The translations under genes were made by a program, and so were the position numbers. The notes beneath the pieces were generated by a model. The model was not told the DNA's origin. It made no database searches and saw only the letters and a program-made list of their open reading frames with translations. From a virus, in the IMG/VR virus record IMGVR_UViG_3300010389_000003, positions 1 to 64,000 of that record: a DNA stretch of 64,000 nt; one strand, 5' to 3'. Positions 52,718-59,890 of the stretch are shown piece by piece. Numbering within the stretch: position 1 is the first letter of the stretch; the number at the start of each line of letters is the position of its first letter.

Positions 52718-53960
52718 TTCGCTATATACCAAGAAACGCAACGCGCAATCGAGAGGTCCTACGACTAGCGAGGACTATAATGATCGTATAGAAGAGAATT
52801 ATAGAGACCTTGTTGTGCTATACAACAGAACCGGATCTCTTAAGGAAGATATGCGTGCGTTCTATGGGCGTTTGGCTCAAGACTTCCTGTCTCTACAGAA
52901 GAGATATGACGAGCTGGTATCTAGAGTAAGCGTTTTAGAGGATGCCACCAATACGCTAACCTTTTATTCCGCGACCCAAATCGACAACGACCGATTCGAT
53001 TCGAGCGAGTATGCTGTCCCCGCAGCATCAAGGTGCTATCATGACGAGAATCACGGACTTGTTGTCCTGCCAAGATCTTCTTCGGTATCCAAACTAAGGC
53101 TTACCAACGCCGATGGAACCCAGTTCATACCCTCGTCTTTTGAGGCCCTTGCATCAAACGTGCCTGGTGCCCTGGATGGGGATTCGGGATCAGAAGTAAT
53201 AGAGTCTGACATTTACTACTCAATAGTGAATGAGGTGGGCAAAGTGTGGGAAAGGCACGTTGTAGCTTCTGCCGCTGATGCGGAGGGTGCTGCCGTGGAT
53301 CTTTATATCAGGGTGCCCACAGAATTCTTAACCACCGCTAAGGCGAACGTTTTTGTAATCCACCCCTACCCTATATTTGGTTGCGATGTAGAAAGCATCT
53401 CGTATTCGACCGCGCAGGATGTCAATCTCAACAGTACAGATGGTTATACGCCACTGAATTCAGGGTTATTTAGTAATGGTAACGATGATGCTGTTGGATG
53501 GGTGGCTCCAGGTGCGTGGACAGACGACAAGATTGTCAAGTGTGGATCCAAGGCTTTCTACTTCGACCCCAAAACCGTAACCGGTTTGAAGATCAGATTG
53601 CGTCAAAAATCCTATCTCAACGAGGGTGGTAAAGCTCTCTACGCTTATGGTGTGTCCCATATGGACCTTCGTTACGACAGCTTTGCCGATACTGGTAGAA
53701 CCATCATAAGATTTGATGCGCCAACTGGTAGCACTATTTCATCGGTATCCGATGTTGAGCTAGATATGTTCAATGTGGCAGTAGGTGAGAAGCCATTCTT
53801 ATTCGATTATCGGGTCATATGGGAAACTAGTCACGAATCTGGAACATATACAACCGAACCCGTCCCTCTTTCACAGAGGGTTTGGGTAGAAATCACGCTA
53901 AATAAAGCGAATACGGGAACAACTCCAGCTTTGTCGGGTATGACAATTGCATATAGCTAA
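52710..53960 (+). CDS. Tail periphery protein, coiled coil plus beta-sandwich (family member 4, 416 aa)
   Basis: 416 residues from ATG 52710, which overlaps the end of the previous gene; an earlier in-frame start at 52662 would lie inside that gene. An N-terminal coiled coil (RIEENYRDLVVLYNRTGSLK, then LQKRYDELVSRVSVLED) gives way to LTFYSATQIDNDRFDSSEY. A sandwich follows, with GLKIRLRQKSYLNEGGKALY and YGVSHMDLRYDSFADT matching members 1 and 3. It ends VEITLNKANTGTTPALSGM. This is the last gene of the tail block; a promoter-like element and a stem-loop follow. Confidence 0.55.
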   Translation: MVDSLYTKKRNAQSRGPTTSEDYNDRIEENYRDLVVLYNRTGSLKEDMRAFYGRLAQDFLSLQKRYDELVSRVSVLEDATNTLTFYSATQIDNDRFDSSEYAVPAASRCYHDENHGLVVLPRSSSVSKLRLTNADGTQFIPSSFEALASNVPGALDGDSGSEVIESDIYYSIVNEVGKVWERHVVASAADAEGAAVDLYIRVPTEFLTTAKANVFVIHPYPIFGCDVESISYSTAQDVNLNSTDGYTPLNSGLFSNGNDDAVGWVAPGAWTDDKIVKCGSKAFYFDPKTVTGLKIRLRQKSYLNEGGKALYAYGVSHMDLRYDSFADTGRTIIRFDAPTGSTISSVSDVELDMFNVAVGEKPFLFDYRVIWETSHESGTYTTEPVPLSQRVWVEITLNKANTGTTPALSGMTIAYS

Positions 53961-53967
53961 TCATTAG

Positions 53968-53976
53968 TTACTATTA
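53968..53976 (+). promoter_or_regulatory. TTACTAT-type promoter-like element
   Basis: TTACTATTA lies just after the tail block. A TTGCAT at 53947-53952 sits 16 bases upstream of TACTAT, a passable -35/-10 pair. A leader stem-loop starts 7 bases downstream. Confidence 0.45.
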
Positions 53977-53982
53977 GTGCCA

Positions 53983-54045
53983 GAGGGTATGGGTGCTTGT
54001 TAAACCAGGCGTGCAGTAACCTTGACCGTTATGACCTATACCCTC
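53983..54045 (+). promoter_or_regulatory. Long-range stem-loop in leader of the 54072 gene
   Basis: GAGGGTAT (53983-53990) pairs perfectly with ATACCCTC (54038-54045) around a ~47-base interior. ATACTTTTATA and the TAGGAG ribosome site follow. It could act as a weak terminator for the tail operon or as a stabilising leader for the strongly codon-biased gene downstream. Confidence 0.45.
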
Positions 54046-54071
54046 ATACTTTTATATAGGAGACAAGAAAT

Positions 54072-54683
54072 ATGGCTAAATTTTACACAGGATACAGACC
54101 AGTTCTAAAGGGTCGTAACCGCAGTAACATGGTTCACCCCTGGAGGGGCGCTGGCGTCTACTCTAATTGGAGCTTGTATAGCACAGACCATGTTCTCGAT
54201 GGCGCTCCTGACACCCATGTAGAGCCCGGTGAGGGCGCTTTCCCGCACGGACTCCAGCTATCCCGTTGGTACCGTGGCCTCCGCGATAAGTGGCCCCTCG
54301 AGAATGCAGGTGAAGGTGCTCGTCAGCTAGGTGCTCGTTGGAATCCCCTAGAGTACAAGGGTCTCGACGGTGCTGCGGCATTCCAATCCACGTTCGGACA
54401 TGTTCGTGATCGGAACGTAAGCTATGCCTACTACGACAACTATACCTTTGATGGTGTTACCTCCGCTGAGGTATTTGCTACTCTCGGCCACGCACAGCGC
54501 AAGGAAGGCCTTGGGGGTATGGGGGCATTTGACCCATATGAGCACAACGGCCCTGCTTCGACAGTGGTCTTTGCTAGCTCGTTCGGACAGGCCATACCAA
54601 CCGGTTCACAAAATGCGTATGGACATAACAGAGTTAAAGAACACAGAGGCGTCACTTCCTCTAACGCACTCAATATCACTTGA
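54072..54683 (+). CDS. Probable abundant virion or late protein with internal repeats, hypothetical
   Basis: 203 residues from ATG 54072 (AGGAG at 54058-54062). Codon choice is noticeably more GC-rich and regular than in neighbours (many GCT, CGT, GGC, CTC), suggesting high expression. The N-terminus is basic. From residue ~95 a motif recurs: GLDGAAAFQSTFGHV, then GVTSAEVFATLGHAQ, then GPASTVVFASSFGQA, with a truncated GVTSSNALNIT at the C-terminus. Each is preceded by an aromatic/polar run such as YAYYDNYTFD or FDPYEHN. I know no named family. It has its own promoter-like element and leader stem-loop, and could be a decoration or fibre subunit. Confidence 0.6.
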   Translation: MAKFYTGYRPVLKGRNRSNMVHPWRGAGVYSNWSLYSTDHVLDGAPDTHVEPGEGAFPHGLQLSRWYRGLRDKWPLENAGEGARQLGARWNPLEYKGLDGAAAFQSTFGHVRDRNVSYAYYDNYTFDGVTSAEVFATLGHAQRKEGLGGMGAFDPYEHNGPASTVVFASSFGQAIPTGSQNAYGHNRVKEHRGVTSSNALNIT

Positions 54684-54700
54684 GCCAAGGGAGACATTAC

Positions 54701-54940
54701 ATGTTTGAAAGAGTACGGGATTTTTTCCTAAACCGTGAATGGGCGATGTTCGTTGGTATTATTACGACACTCGTTCTTTCCGGTGAGGAATTTCTAGAAT
54801 GGATTTCTGTTCTAGCAAACGAGAACAATGACTGGAGCGTTGTGGGTATCCTGCCCCTCGTTGCAGCTGCAATCACTCGCTTTAGAGTTACATCTAACAG
54901 AACTGTTGAGGAGATCAAGGATCAGCTTGATAAGGGCTAG
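54701..54940 (+). CDS. Small membrane protein, holin-like
   Basis: 79 residues from ATG 54701 (AAGGGAGA upstream; an upstream TTG in frame lacks support). Two hydrophobic segments: WAMFVGIITTLVLSGEEFLEW around 14-34 and VVGILPLVAAAITRF around 46-60. They are joined by a short polar loop and followed by a charged tail (VEEIKDQLDKG). Size and topology fit small phage holins, but the first segment contains two Glu residues and no lysis enzyme gene is adjacent. It could equally be an accessory membrane protein. It is the last gene of the structural region, ending in a hairpin and terminator. Confidence 0.5.
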   Translation: MFERVRDFFLNREWAMFVGIITTLVLSGEEFLEWISVLANENNDWSVVGILPLVAAAITRFRVTSNRTVEEIKDQLDKG

Positions 54941-54955
54941 TATAGGCGCTATACT
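54939..54955 (+). promoter_or_regulatory. Palindrome overlapping the stop of the holin-like gene
   Basis: AGTATAG (54939-54945), GCG, then CTATACT (54949-54955) form a perfect 7-bp stem with a 3-base loop starting in the TAG stop codon. It may be a protein-binding dyad or an RNA 3'-end stem. Confidence 0.5.
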
Positions 54956-54987
54956 CTAGTTACAACAACTTAGGAATTTCTAGGATC

Positions 54988-55030
54988 TGCGGATCCCTGC
55001 CTTCGGGTTGGGTCCGCATTTCTTTCTCTA
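54988..55030 (+). terminator. Strong intrinsic terminator at the structural/metabolic boundary
   Basis: TGCGGA (54988-54993) pairs with TCCGCA (55013-55018), and CCC with GGG continues the stem past a bulge. The tip contains CCTTCGGG, a stable UUCG tetraloop context. TTTCTTTCT follows. It ends the late operon before the RNR region. Confidence 0.8.
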
Positions 55031-55068
55031 AGCACAAGTTTTATACAGGTTTTGGTAGGGATTAACCA

Positions 55069-55719
55069 GTGGCAAATACAAAATCAGAAGACTTTGTAAT
55101 CAAGAAGGAAGATGCTATCAAGTATCTAGTTCTCTATGTTGCACCAGGAGAAGACCAATGGATTGATGCGTTGGCCTCCTTGTCTAAGAGAATCGGAGAT
55201 AAGGATCTACTGCGAAAAATAATCGCGGCCACCATTTTGCTTCCTGCTATGGATAAATCTGTGATCCCTGATATTCCCTACAATCTCATCCACTGGATTA
55301 AGAAGTACGATCAATTCGGTAAACATGACTGGACAAAGAAATTGGAAACAGTCATGAAGCAAGATGAAGTAATAGCATCGTCAAGAGATCAGCTTTTGGT
55401 GTTGGGGTGCATAGACCCAATAGAGTATGCACCGTACCCTCGCCAATCATTCAGATGGCTGGTTCAGAGAAGTAAGAAAGCGGAAGAATTCTCCAAAAAA
55501 GCAGAGGGGAAGTTTCGTTCAATGGTTCACGTTTATGGTGGGGTATCCATAAACAATGTTTTCAAGGTGCATGAATCAAAGGTTAACAGAATACCCAACT
55601 GGAGAAGTCACTACTTCTTCGAAAGACTTATGCACAAGGTGTATAACATCGATCAGCTCGTAGAAATGAAGCGAGCGGAAATAGAACAAACAAACCCGAC
55701 ACTTGTCAAGAAACTATAG
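55069..55719 (+). CDS. Hypothetical helical protein upstream of RNR
   Basis: 216 residues, GTG start at 55069 after a TAGGG site. It appears all-alpha and charged (pI probably basic), with segments such as AIKYLVLYVAPGEDQWIDAL, DLLRKIIAATILLP, FRWLVQRSKKAEEFSKKA and a C-terminal MKRAEIEQTNPTLVKKL. No catalytic motif, Cys cluster, signal peptide or membrane helix. It opens the gene block after the strong terminator and lies 15 bases before the ribonucleotide reductase, so it may be co-transcribed with it. I do not recognise its family and assign no function. Confidence 0.55.
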   Translation: MANTKSEDFVIKKEDAIKYLVLYVAPGEDQWIDALASLSKRIGDKDLLRKIIAATILLPAMDKSVIPDIPYNLIHWIKKYDQFGKHDWTKKLETVMKQDEVIASSRDQLLVLGCIDPIEYAPYPRQSFRWLVQRSKKAEEFSKKAEGKFRSMVHVYGGVSINNVFKVHESKVNRIPNWRSHYFFERLMHKVYNIDQLVEMKRAEIEQTNPTLVKKL

Positions 55720-55734
55720 CCTCAAGGAGCCGCA

Positions 55735-57774
55735 GTGAATAACAGCCATCTCTCATTTACGTTGCCAGAAGATTTCATCAAAACCTACTCAAAGAAGCAG
55801 CCCAATTGGGGCTTTCCTGTTGGTGGTGGTAATAGCCTTGGTGAGATTACTTTCCTTACTAAATACTCAAGAAAGAAAGAGGACGGATCAAAGGAACGCT
55901 GGTTCGAGGTCTGTAGAAGATGCGTAGAGGGTTACTACTCAATCCTCAAAGACCACTGTAAACAGAACCGGACGCCATGGAACGAGAATAAGGCGCAGGC
56001 TGCTGCGCAAGATGCGTATGATAGAATGTTTGCTTTTAAGTGGCTTCCGCCCGGTCGTGGACTGTGGGCCATGGGTACTCCTATGGTTCATGAGGATCGT
56101 GACTCAGCGCCCCTGTACAATTGCGCCTTCATTTCAACCGAGTTTATTTCAGCGCGATCGAAATACGATGCCACGTATCCATTCGTGAGACTGATGGAAA
56201 TGTCAATGAACGGAATCGGTGTTGGCTTCGATGTGGCTGGTGCTGGTAAGATTGAGCTTCATCAGCCACTTGAAGACACATGGACCTTTACCGTGCCCGA
56301 CACTAGAGAGGGCTGGGCAGAAGCGCTGGGTCATCTGTTGGAGTCTTTCTTCTTCAAGAACCGTAAGACTGTGTTGTTTGATTATTCCCTGGTACGGCCA
56401 GCCGGTGCTCCTATCAAGAGATTCGGAGGTACTGCATCTGGTCCAGAACCACTTGCTTTCACCCTAGAAAAGGTGCGCTCACTTCTCAGCAATCGTGAGG
56501 GCGGTAGAATCACTTCTCGTGATATTGTGGACATCAATAACCTCTCTGGCAAAGCTGTTGTTTCCGGCAACACGAGAAGATCAGCAGAGATAGCTTTGGG
56601 CTTTATTGATGATGATGATTTCATTAATATAAAGAACTGGGAAAGAGAAGAGAATTCTGAACGCATGAAGTACGATGGTACCGGTTGGGGTGGCCTTAGC
56701 AATAACACGGTTATCATTCGTGATGAGGAATCACCTGCTACGCTGGTCGACAGTATTGCCATCAACGGTGAGCCAGGGATCTTCAACATCGATCTAGCCA
56801 GAAAGTATGGCCGAATGGTTGATCCTGTAGATCCGAGTTTGGATTCGAAGGTAAGAGGTCTTAACCCCTGCGCTGAAATAACCCTTGAACATAACGAGCT
56901 ATGCAACCTGGCAGAATCCTTCCCACAGCATCACGATTCCATGGAGGACTATCTCCGGACAGAGAAGCATGCATACTTATACAGCAAGGCGGTAACCCTT
57001 CTGCCCACTCCTTGGCCCGAAACAAACGAGGTCATTGCAAGAAACAGAAGAATAGGTAGTTCGATGTCTGGTATTGCACAGTTCATCGAAAGCAATGACT
57101 GGGCAGTTCTGAGAACCTGGTCCGACACTGCCTACCATGAGATTCAGCGTAGAGATGAGCAATACTCTGAATGGTTGGGTATCCGTAAATCAATCAAGAC
57201 AACAACCATCAAGCCTTCCGGAACGGTGTCCATTCTTTGTGGAGCGACACCGGGAGTTCATTGGCCGGTTAAGAGTGGCGGCTACATTCGCCGTCAGCGT
57301 TTCTCAGCGGAAGATCCAATCGTCCCCATTTTCATTGAGGCTGGATATTATGTTGAGCCATCAGTCTCTGATGAGGGTACCGTTGTTGTTGATTTCTACA
57401 CTACCGGACCGGAGATGAGAGACGAGCGACAGGTTTCCGTGTGGGAAAAGGTTTCTGTTGCCGTTCTCATGCAGCGTTACTGGGCGGACAATGCCGTGTC
57501 AGCAACGTTCACATTTACGCCAGAAGAGGCAGATCAAATACCTCATGTCATCTCAGCCTATGGTGATCAGTTGAAGACACTCAGCTTTCTCCCGCTTGGT
57601 GAAGCCTCTTCTCCTGGTATGTATCCCCAGATGCCCTATGAAGCAGTGGAGGACAAGAAGTTTGAGGAAAAGGTTAATAAAGTCAAACGTCTTGACTTCG
57701 ACATGCTGTATCATGGTAACCTAGGAGATGTCGATGCAGAAAAGTTCTGCACGAATGATACATGTGAGATCTGA
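55735..57774 (+). CDS. nrdJ: Class II (B12-dependent) ribonucleoside-triphosphate reductase
   Basis: 679 residues, GTG 55735 with AAGGAG (55724-55729) five bases upstream. Residues match the monomeric adenosylcobalamin-dependent enzyme. C130 in YNCAFIST and C390 in ELCNLAE form the redox pair. C379 in GLNPCAEITLE is the thiyl-radical cysteine, with the 11-residue spacing to C390 seen in the Lactobacillus enzyme. NTRRSAEIALG is the radical-enzyme signature, and the C-terminal C672-x4-C677 pair shuttles electrons. It makes deoxynucleotides from ribonucleoside triphosphates for phage DNA synthesis without oxygen or a small subunit. Slightly shorter than the ~740-residue prototype. It works with the downstream ThyX and dCMP deaminase. 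Confidence 0.92.
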   Translation: MNNSHLSFTLPEDFIKTYSKKQPNWGFPVGGGNSLGEITFLTKYSRKKEDGSKERWFEVCRRCVEGYYSILKDHCKQNRTPWNENKAQAAAQDAYDRMFAFKWLPPGRGLWAMGTPMVHEDRDSAPLYNCAFISTEFISARSKYDATYPFVRLMEMSMNGIGVGFDVAGAGKIELHQPLEDTWTFTVPDTREGWAEALGHLLESFFFKNRKTVLFDYSLVRPAGAPIKRFGGTASGPEPLAFTLEKVRSLLSNREGGRITSRDIVDINNLSGKAVVSGNTRRSAEIALGFIDDDDFINIKNWEREENSERMKYDGTGWGGLSNNTVIIRDEESPATLVDSIAINGEPGIFNIDLARKYGRMVDPVDPSLDSKVRGLNPCAEITLEHNELCNLAESFPQHHDSMEDYLRTEKHAYLYSKAVTLLPTPWPETNEVIARNRRIGSSMSGIAQFIESNDWAVLRTWSDTAYHEIQRRDEQYSEWLGIRKSIKTTTIKPSGTVSILCGATPGVHWPVKSGGYIRRQRFSAEDPIVPIFIEAGYYVEPSVSDEGTVVVDFYTTGPEMRDERQVSVWEKVSVAVLMQRYWADNAVSATFTFTPEEADQIPHVISAYGDQLKTLSFLPLGEASSPGMYPQMPYEAVEDKKFEEKVNKVKRLDFDMLYHGNLGDVDAEKFCTNDTCEI

Positions 57775-57933
57775 ATGATATCAGAAATTGTTTCCACGAT
57801 CATGATCGTACTGTTGACAGCCGTTCCATTGAGCATGCTTGCTTATTGGTGCTCTTCCATTATGGACAATATCAATCATGAACCCCTGCCAGAAAATTGG
57901 CAAACAATCGAAGAGGATATTGAGGGACAATAA
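57775..57933 (+). CDS. Small membrane protein (52 aa), hypothetical
   Basis: ATG 57775 follows the RNR stop directly; translation runs 52 codons to TAA 57931-57933, three bases before thyX. Residues ~5-28 are hydrophobic (IVSTIMIVLLTAVPLSML), a single likely membrane helix. An acidic tail follows (NWQTIEEDIEGQ). The tight fit between two genes supports a real gene. Function unknown. Confidence 0.6.
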   Translation: MISEIVSTIMIVLLTAVPLSMLAYWCSSIMDNINHEPLPENWQTIEEDIEGQ

Positions 57934-57936
57934 AAA

Positions 57937-58641
57937 ATGAGAGAACAAGTAGACTTCCTGGACAAGGGCTATGTAAGATTAGTCGATGTCATGGGCTCGG
58001 ACTTGAGTGTCGCCAATGCTGCACGCGCTTCTTATCAGAAAGAGTCAGATGAGTTTTCTGACGCAGATGCAAGATTGATTGATTTTCTCGTCAAAGAGAA
58101 TCACACATCTCCATTGCGCCATGCATTCGTCACCATTGAGTGTCATGCTCCTTTGATGATTGCTCGTCAATGGTTTAAGTATGTGGTTGGTTCCGATCAC
58201 ACAATGGATTCGTGGAACGAGGCTAGTCGTCGGTATGTGACATCTGAACCAGAGTTCTATTTGGTCAAACCAGATGAATGGCGTGGTGCCCCCGAGAATT
58301 CAAAGCAAGGTTCGGGTGGTCCAGTATCGGACGATGTCGGCATGACATTAACTGCCGAACTTGGTAGCCATATCTCTCGTTCGGTAGAATTGTATGAGCA
58401 AGCAATGAAATGGGGTGTTTGTGCAGAGCAGGCAAGACTTTTCTTGCCAGCCTATGGACTCTATGTCTACTGGAGATGGTCAGCTAGCCTTCAGGCTGTT
58501 TGTCATTTCCTGGCACAGCGCCTTGCTCACGACGCTCAGCATGAGATCACTAGGGCCGCAGAGGCCGTTGCAGAGCTTGTGCAACCAAGATTCCCAGTAA
58601 CTATAGGAAAGTGGTTAGAGGTTCATGGAACTCATAAGTAA
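57937..58641 (+). CDS. thyX: Flavin-dependent thymidylate synthase (ThyX) with altered motif
   Basis: 234 residues from ATG 57937. ThyX converts dUMP to dTMP using FAD and methylene-tetrahydrofolate. Features: a KENHTSPLRHAFVTIE block (the conserved H-S-P-E/L-H region), R77-Q-W79-F, NEASRRYV, and C-terminal LFLPAYGLYVYWRW then FLAQRLAHDAQHEI with the R/D-A-Q-E helix. The usual RHRx7S signature is altered. RHR is replaced by K81-Y82-V83, and about six extra residues (the S-D-H-T-M-D-S-W stretch) lie before N94-E95-A-S97-R-R-Y. Flavin-binding Arg residues may be supplied differently. Function is likely retained because the flanking blocks are intact. Confidence 0.88.
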   Translation: MREQVDFLDKGYVRLVDVMGSDLSVANAARASYQKESDEFSDADARLIDFLVKENHTSPLRHAFVTIECHAPLMIARQWFKYVVGSDHTMDSWNEASRRYVTSEPEFYLVKPDEWRGAPENSKQGSGGPVSDDVGMTLTAELGSHISRSVELYEQAMKWGVCAEQARLFLPAYGLYVYWRWSASLQAVCHFLAQRLAHDAQHEITRAAEAVAELVQPRFPVTIGKWLEVHGTHK

Positions 58642-58780
58642 TATAATCGCAAGTATATTATTGTTCTTGTCGGTTGGTTTTACGATCAGCGCAGTCAATG
58701 ATCTTGAGGCGGGCAAGCGGTCCGCGATCTTGTATCTAGTTTCATTGGCCTGTATTGTGGGAGCCGTGTTTCTGCTGTGA
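58625..58780 (+). CDS. Small two-helix membrane protein (51 aa), hypothetical
   Basis: Starts at ATG 58625 inside the 3' end of thyX in another frame and ends TGA 58778-58780. Two hydrophobic segments are separated by a short polar loop: NIIASILLFLSVGFTISAV (about 6-24) and SAILYLVSLACIVGAVFLL (about 33-51), joined by NDLEAGKR. It overlaps the dCMP deaminase start by one base (TGATG), filling what would otherwise be a gap in a gapless cluster. Topology suggests a membrane hairpin; function unknown. Confidence 0.6.
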   Translation: MELISNIIASILLFLSVGFTISAVNDLEAGKRSAILYLVSLACIVGAVFLL

Positions 58781-59244
58781 TGAAGATCACCCGTAAAGAT
58801 GAGCAGATGATGGCGCTGTGTCTTGCACAAGCTAAGATTTTCAGAACGTGTTCAAGAAGAGCGGCCGCTGCAATTATTGTTGATGAGAGATATCATGTCA
58901 TTGGCACGGGCTACAATGGGGTTCCATCTGGAATGACCCACTGTATAGATGGCGGCTGCCCTCGGGGTCAGTCTGATGTCAAGCCCGGTAGCGAGTACGG
59001 AAATTGTTTCGCTATCCACGCAGAAGCCAATGCTCTACTGCATAGCGACTATACGGCAAACGGAAAGTACATGTACGTCAGCAGCGAACCATGCTTTGAT
59101 TGTGCTAAACTGATAGCGAACAGTACCATAATAGGAATTTACTACCTGCACGATCCCAACTTTGATGCAGAGAAGTCTATGATGATACTGCATAAAGCAG
59201 GAGTTGAAACGTGCGTGATGGGAGAGGTTGAAAGTGCCAGCTAA
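58780..59244 (+). CDS. dCMP deaminase (deoxycytidylate deaminase)
   Basis: 154 residues from ATG 58780 (a GTG three bases earlier is possible). Zinc-dependent deaminase motifs: H80-A-E82 in IHAEANALLHS, and P-C105-F-D-C108 in SSEPCFDCAKLIAN. This supplies the His/Cys/Cys zinc ligands and catalytic Glu. The upstream CSRRAAAAIIVDERYHVIG and GTGYNGVPSG segments, and HCIDGGCPRG, are characteristic of the dCMP deaminase family. The enzyme turns dCMP into dUMP, the substrate of the neighbouring ThyX, so the two act in sequence after the RNR. Length is typical. Confidence 0.9.
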   Translation: MKITRKDEQMMALCLAQAKIFRTCSRRAAAAIIVDERYHVIGTGYNGVPSGMTHCIDGGCPRGQSDVKPGSEYGNCFAIHAEANALLHSDYTANGKYMYVSSEPCFDCAKLIANSTIIGIYYLHDPNFDAEKSMMILHKAGVETCVMGEVESAS

Positions 59245-59482
59245 CAAGATGAACTATTTAGTTATATACGAGGGCCATAGTCAAGTATATGGTGCTGGTA
59301 GTGAAAAGATAGCCCTTGCATCACCACCCCCTGAGGGGTATGATCTTGAAGACAAGCACGTCTTGTTCGTGACTTACGAGCCAGACAACGAAGAGGTTGC
59401 GGTCTTTGAGGTACCCAAGGATGAAGTGATGGAAGCAGAGATTGTATATCCGAAAACCATGACAAAGAGAGCAAAGAAATGA
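59234..59482 (+). CDS. Small hypothetical protein (82 aa)
   Basis: GTG 59234 is chosen because GGAGAGG (59221-59227) lies six bases upstream. TTG 59228 and ATG 59249 are alternatives. It overlaps the deaminase end. Mixed alpha/beta look: MNYLVIYEGHSQVYG, then HVLFVTYEPDNEEVAVFEV and a basic end (TMTKRAKK). No motif recognised. It overlaps the next gene by ATGA, showing it is in the same transcription unit. Confidence 0.5.
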   Translation: MPANKMNYLVIYEGHSQVYGAGSEKIALASPPPEGYDLEDKHVLFVTYEPDNEEVAVFEVPKDEVMEAEIVYPKTMTKRAKK

Positions 59483-59670
59483 GATTAGATGTTGGCCCCG
59501 GACAGGCGGGGCTGGTCCTGGACAAGAGCTTGCTGGAACACATATGCCTTACCTATACCGTTTTAGGTGATGAACAAAAGGATTATGATCTACGCAAGCA
59601 ATGGCATTCAGTTGCTTCCGAGATAAAATCTTGGCTAGAATGGAATGAGCAGGCCGATGAAGAAGACTGA
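59479..59670 (+). CDS. Small hypothetical protein (63 aa)
   Basis: ATG 59479 overlaps the previous stop (ATGA). After a short strand (RLDVGPGQAGLVLDKSLLEH) the protein is helical and acidic (QWHSVASEIKSWLEWNEQAD). No recognisable domain. Kept because of the coupled start and continuous packing. Confidence 0.5.
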   Translation: MRLDVGPGQAGLVLDKSLLEHICLTYTVLGDEQKDYDLRKQWHSVASEIKSWLEWNEQADEED

Positions 59671-59890
59671 GCATCTCGCAATTGTTGGCTTGTTGGCTCT
59701 GATGATCCTCTCCAGAAAGGCAACCGAGAGAAAGCACATCAAGGAAGTTCAGATGATGACGAGATTAGGTGAATTTTTTGATAAACAGGATCTCACCTAT
59801 GCGAAAAAAGATTATCTAAACCTGCGCAGCCACTACAGTCCGGAGCAATCATTCAACATGGTGGTCATCAAGGGCGGCGGTGAAATATGA
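59657..59890 (+). CDS. Small membrane-anchored hypothetical protein (77 aa)
   Basis: ATG 59657 is preferred over 59645 because the N-terminus then reads as a short Lys-rich start, MKKTE, before a hydrophobic helix HLAIVGLLALMILS. This is inner-membrane-anchor or signal-anchor like. A charged helix and QSFNMVVIKGGGEI end it. It overlaps the first glycosyltransferase start (ATGA at 59887). Function unknown. Confidence 0.45.
   Translation: MKKTEHLAIVGLLALMILSRKATERKHIKEVQMMTRLGEFFDKQDLTYAKKDYLNLRSHYSPEQSFNMVVIKGGGEI

Noticed and set aside
54701-54940. Firm assignment as holin
   Set aside because: Topology fits, but no endolysin is adjacent and the first hydrophobic segment contains acidic residues, so it is kept only as holin-like.
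56382-56906. 174-codon minus-strand open frame
   Set aside because: Antisense shadow of the ribonucleotide reductase, whose sense frame holds all catalytic cysteines.
55735-57774. Split or intein-containing ribonucleotide reductase
   Set aside because: Phage RNRs often carry inteins, but this reading frame is continuous with expected spacing between C379, C390 and the C-terminal pair, so no insertion is present.
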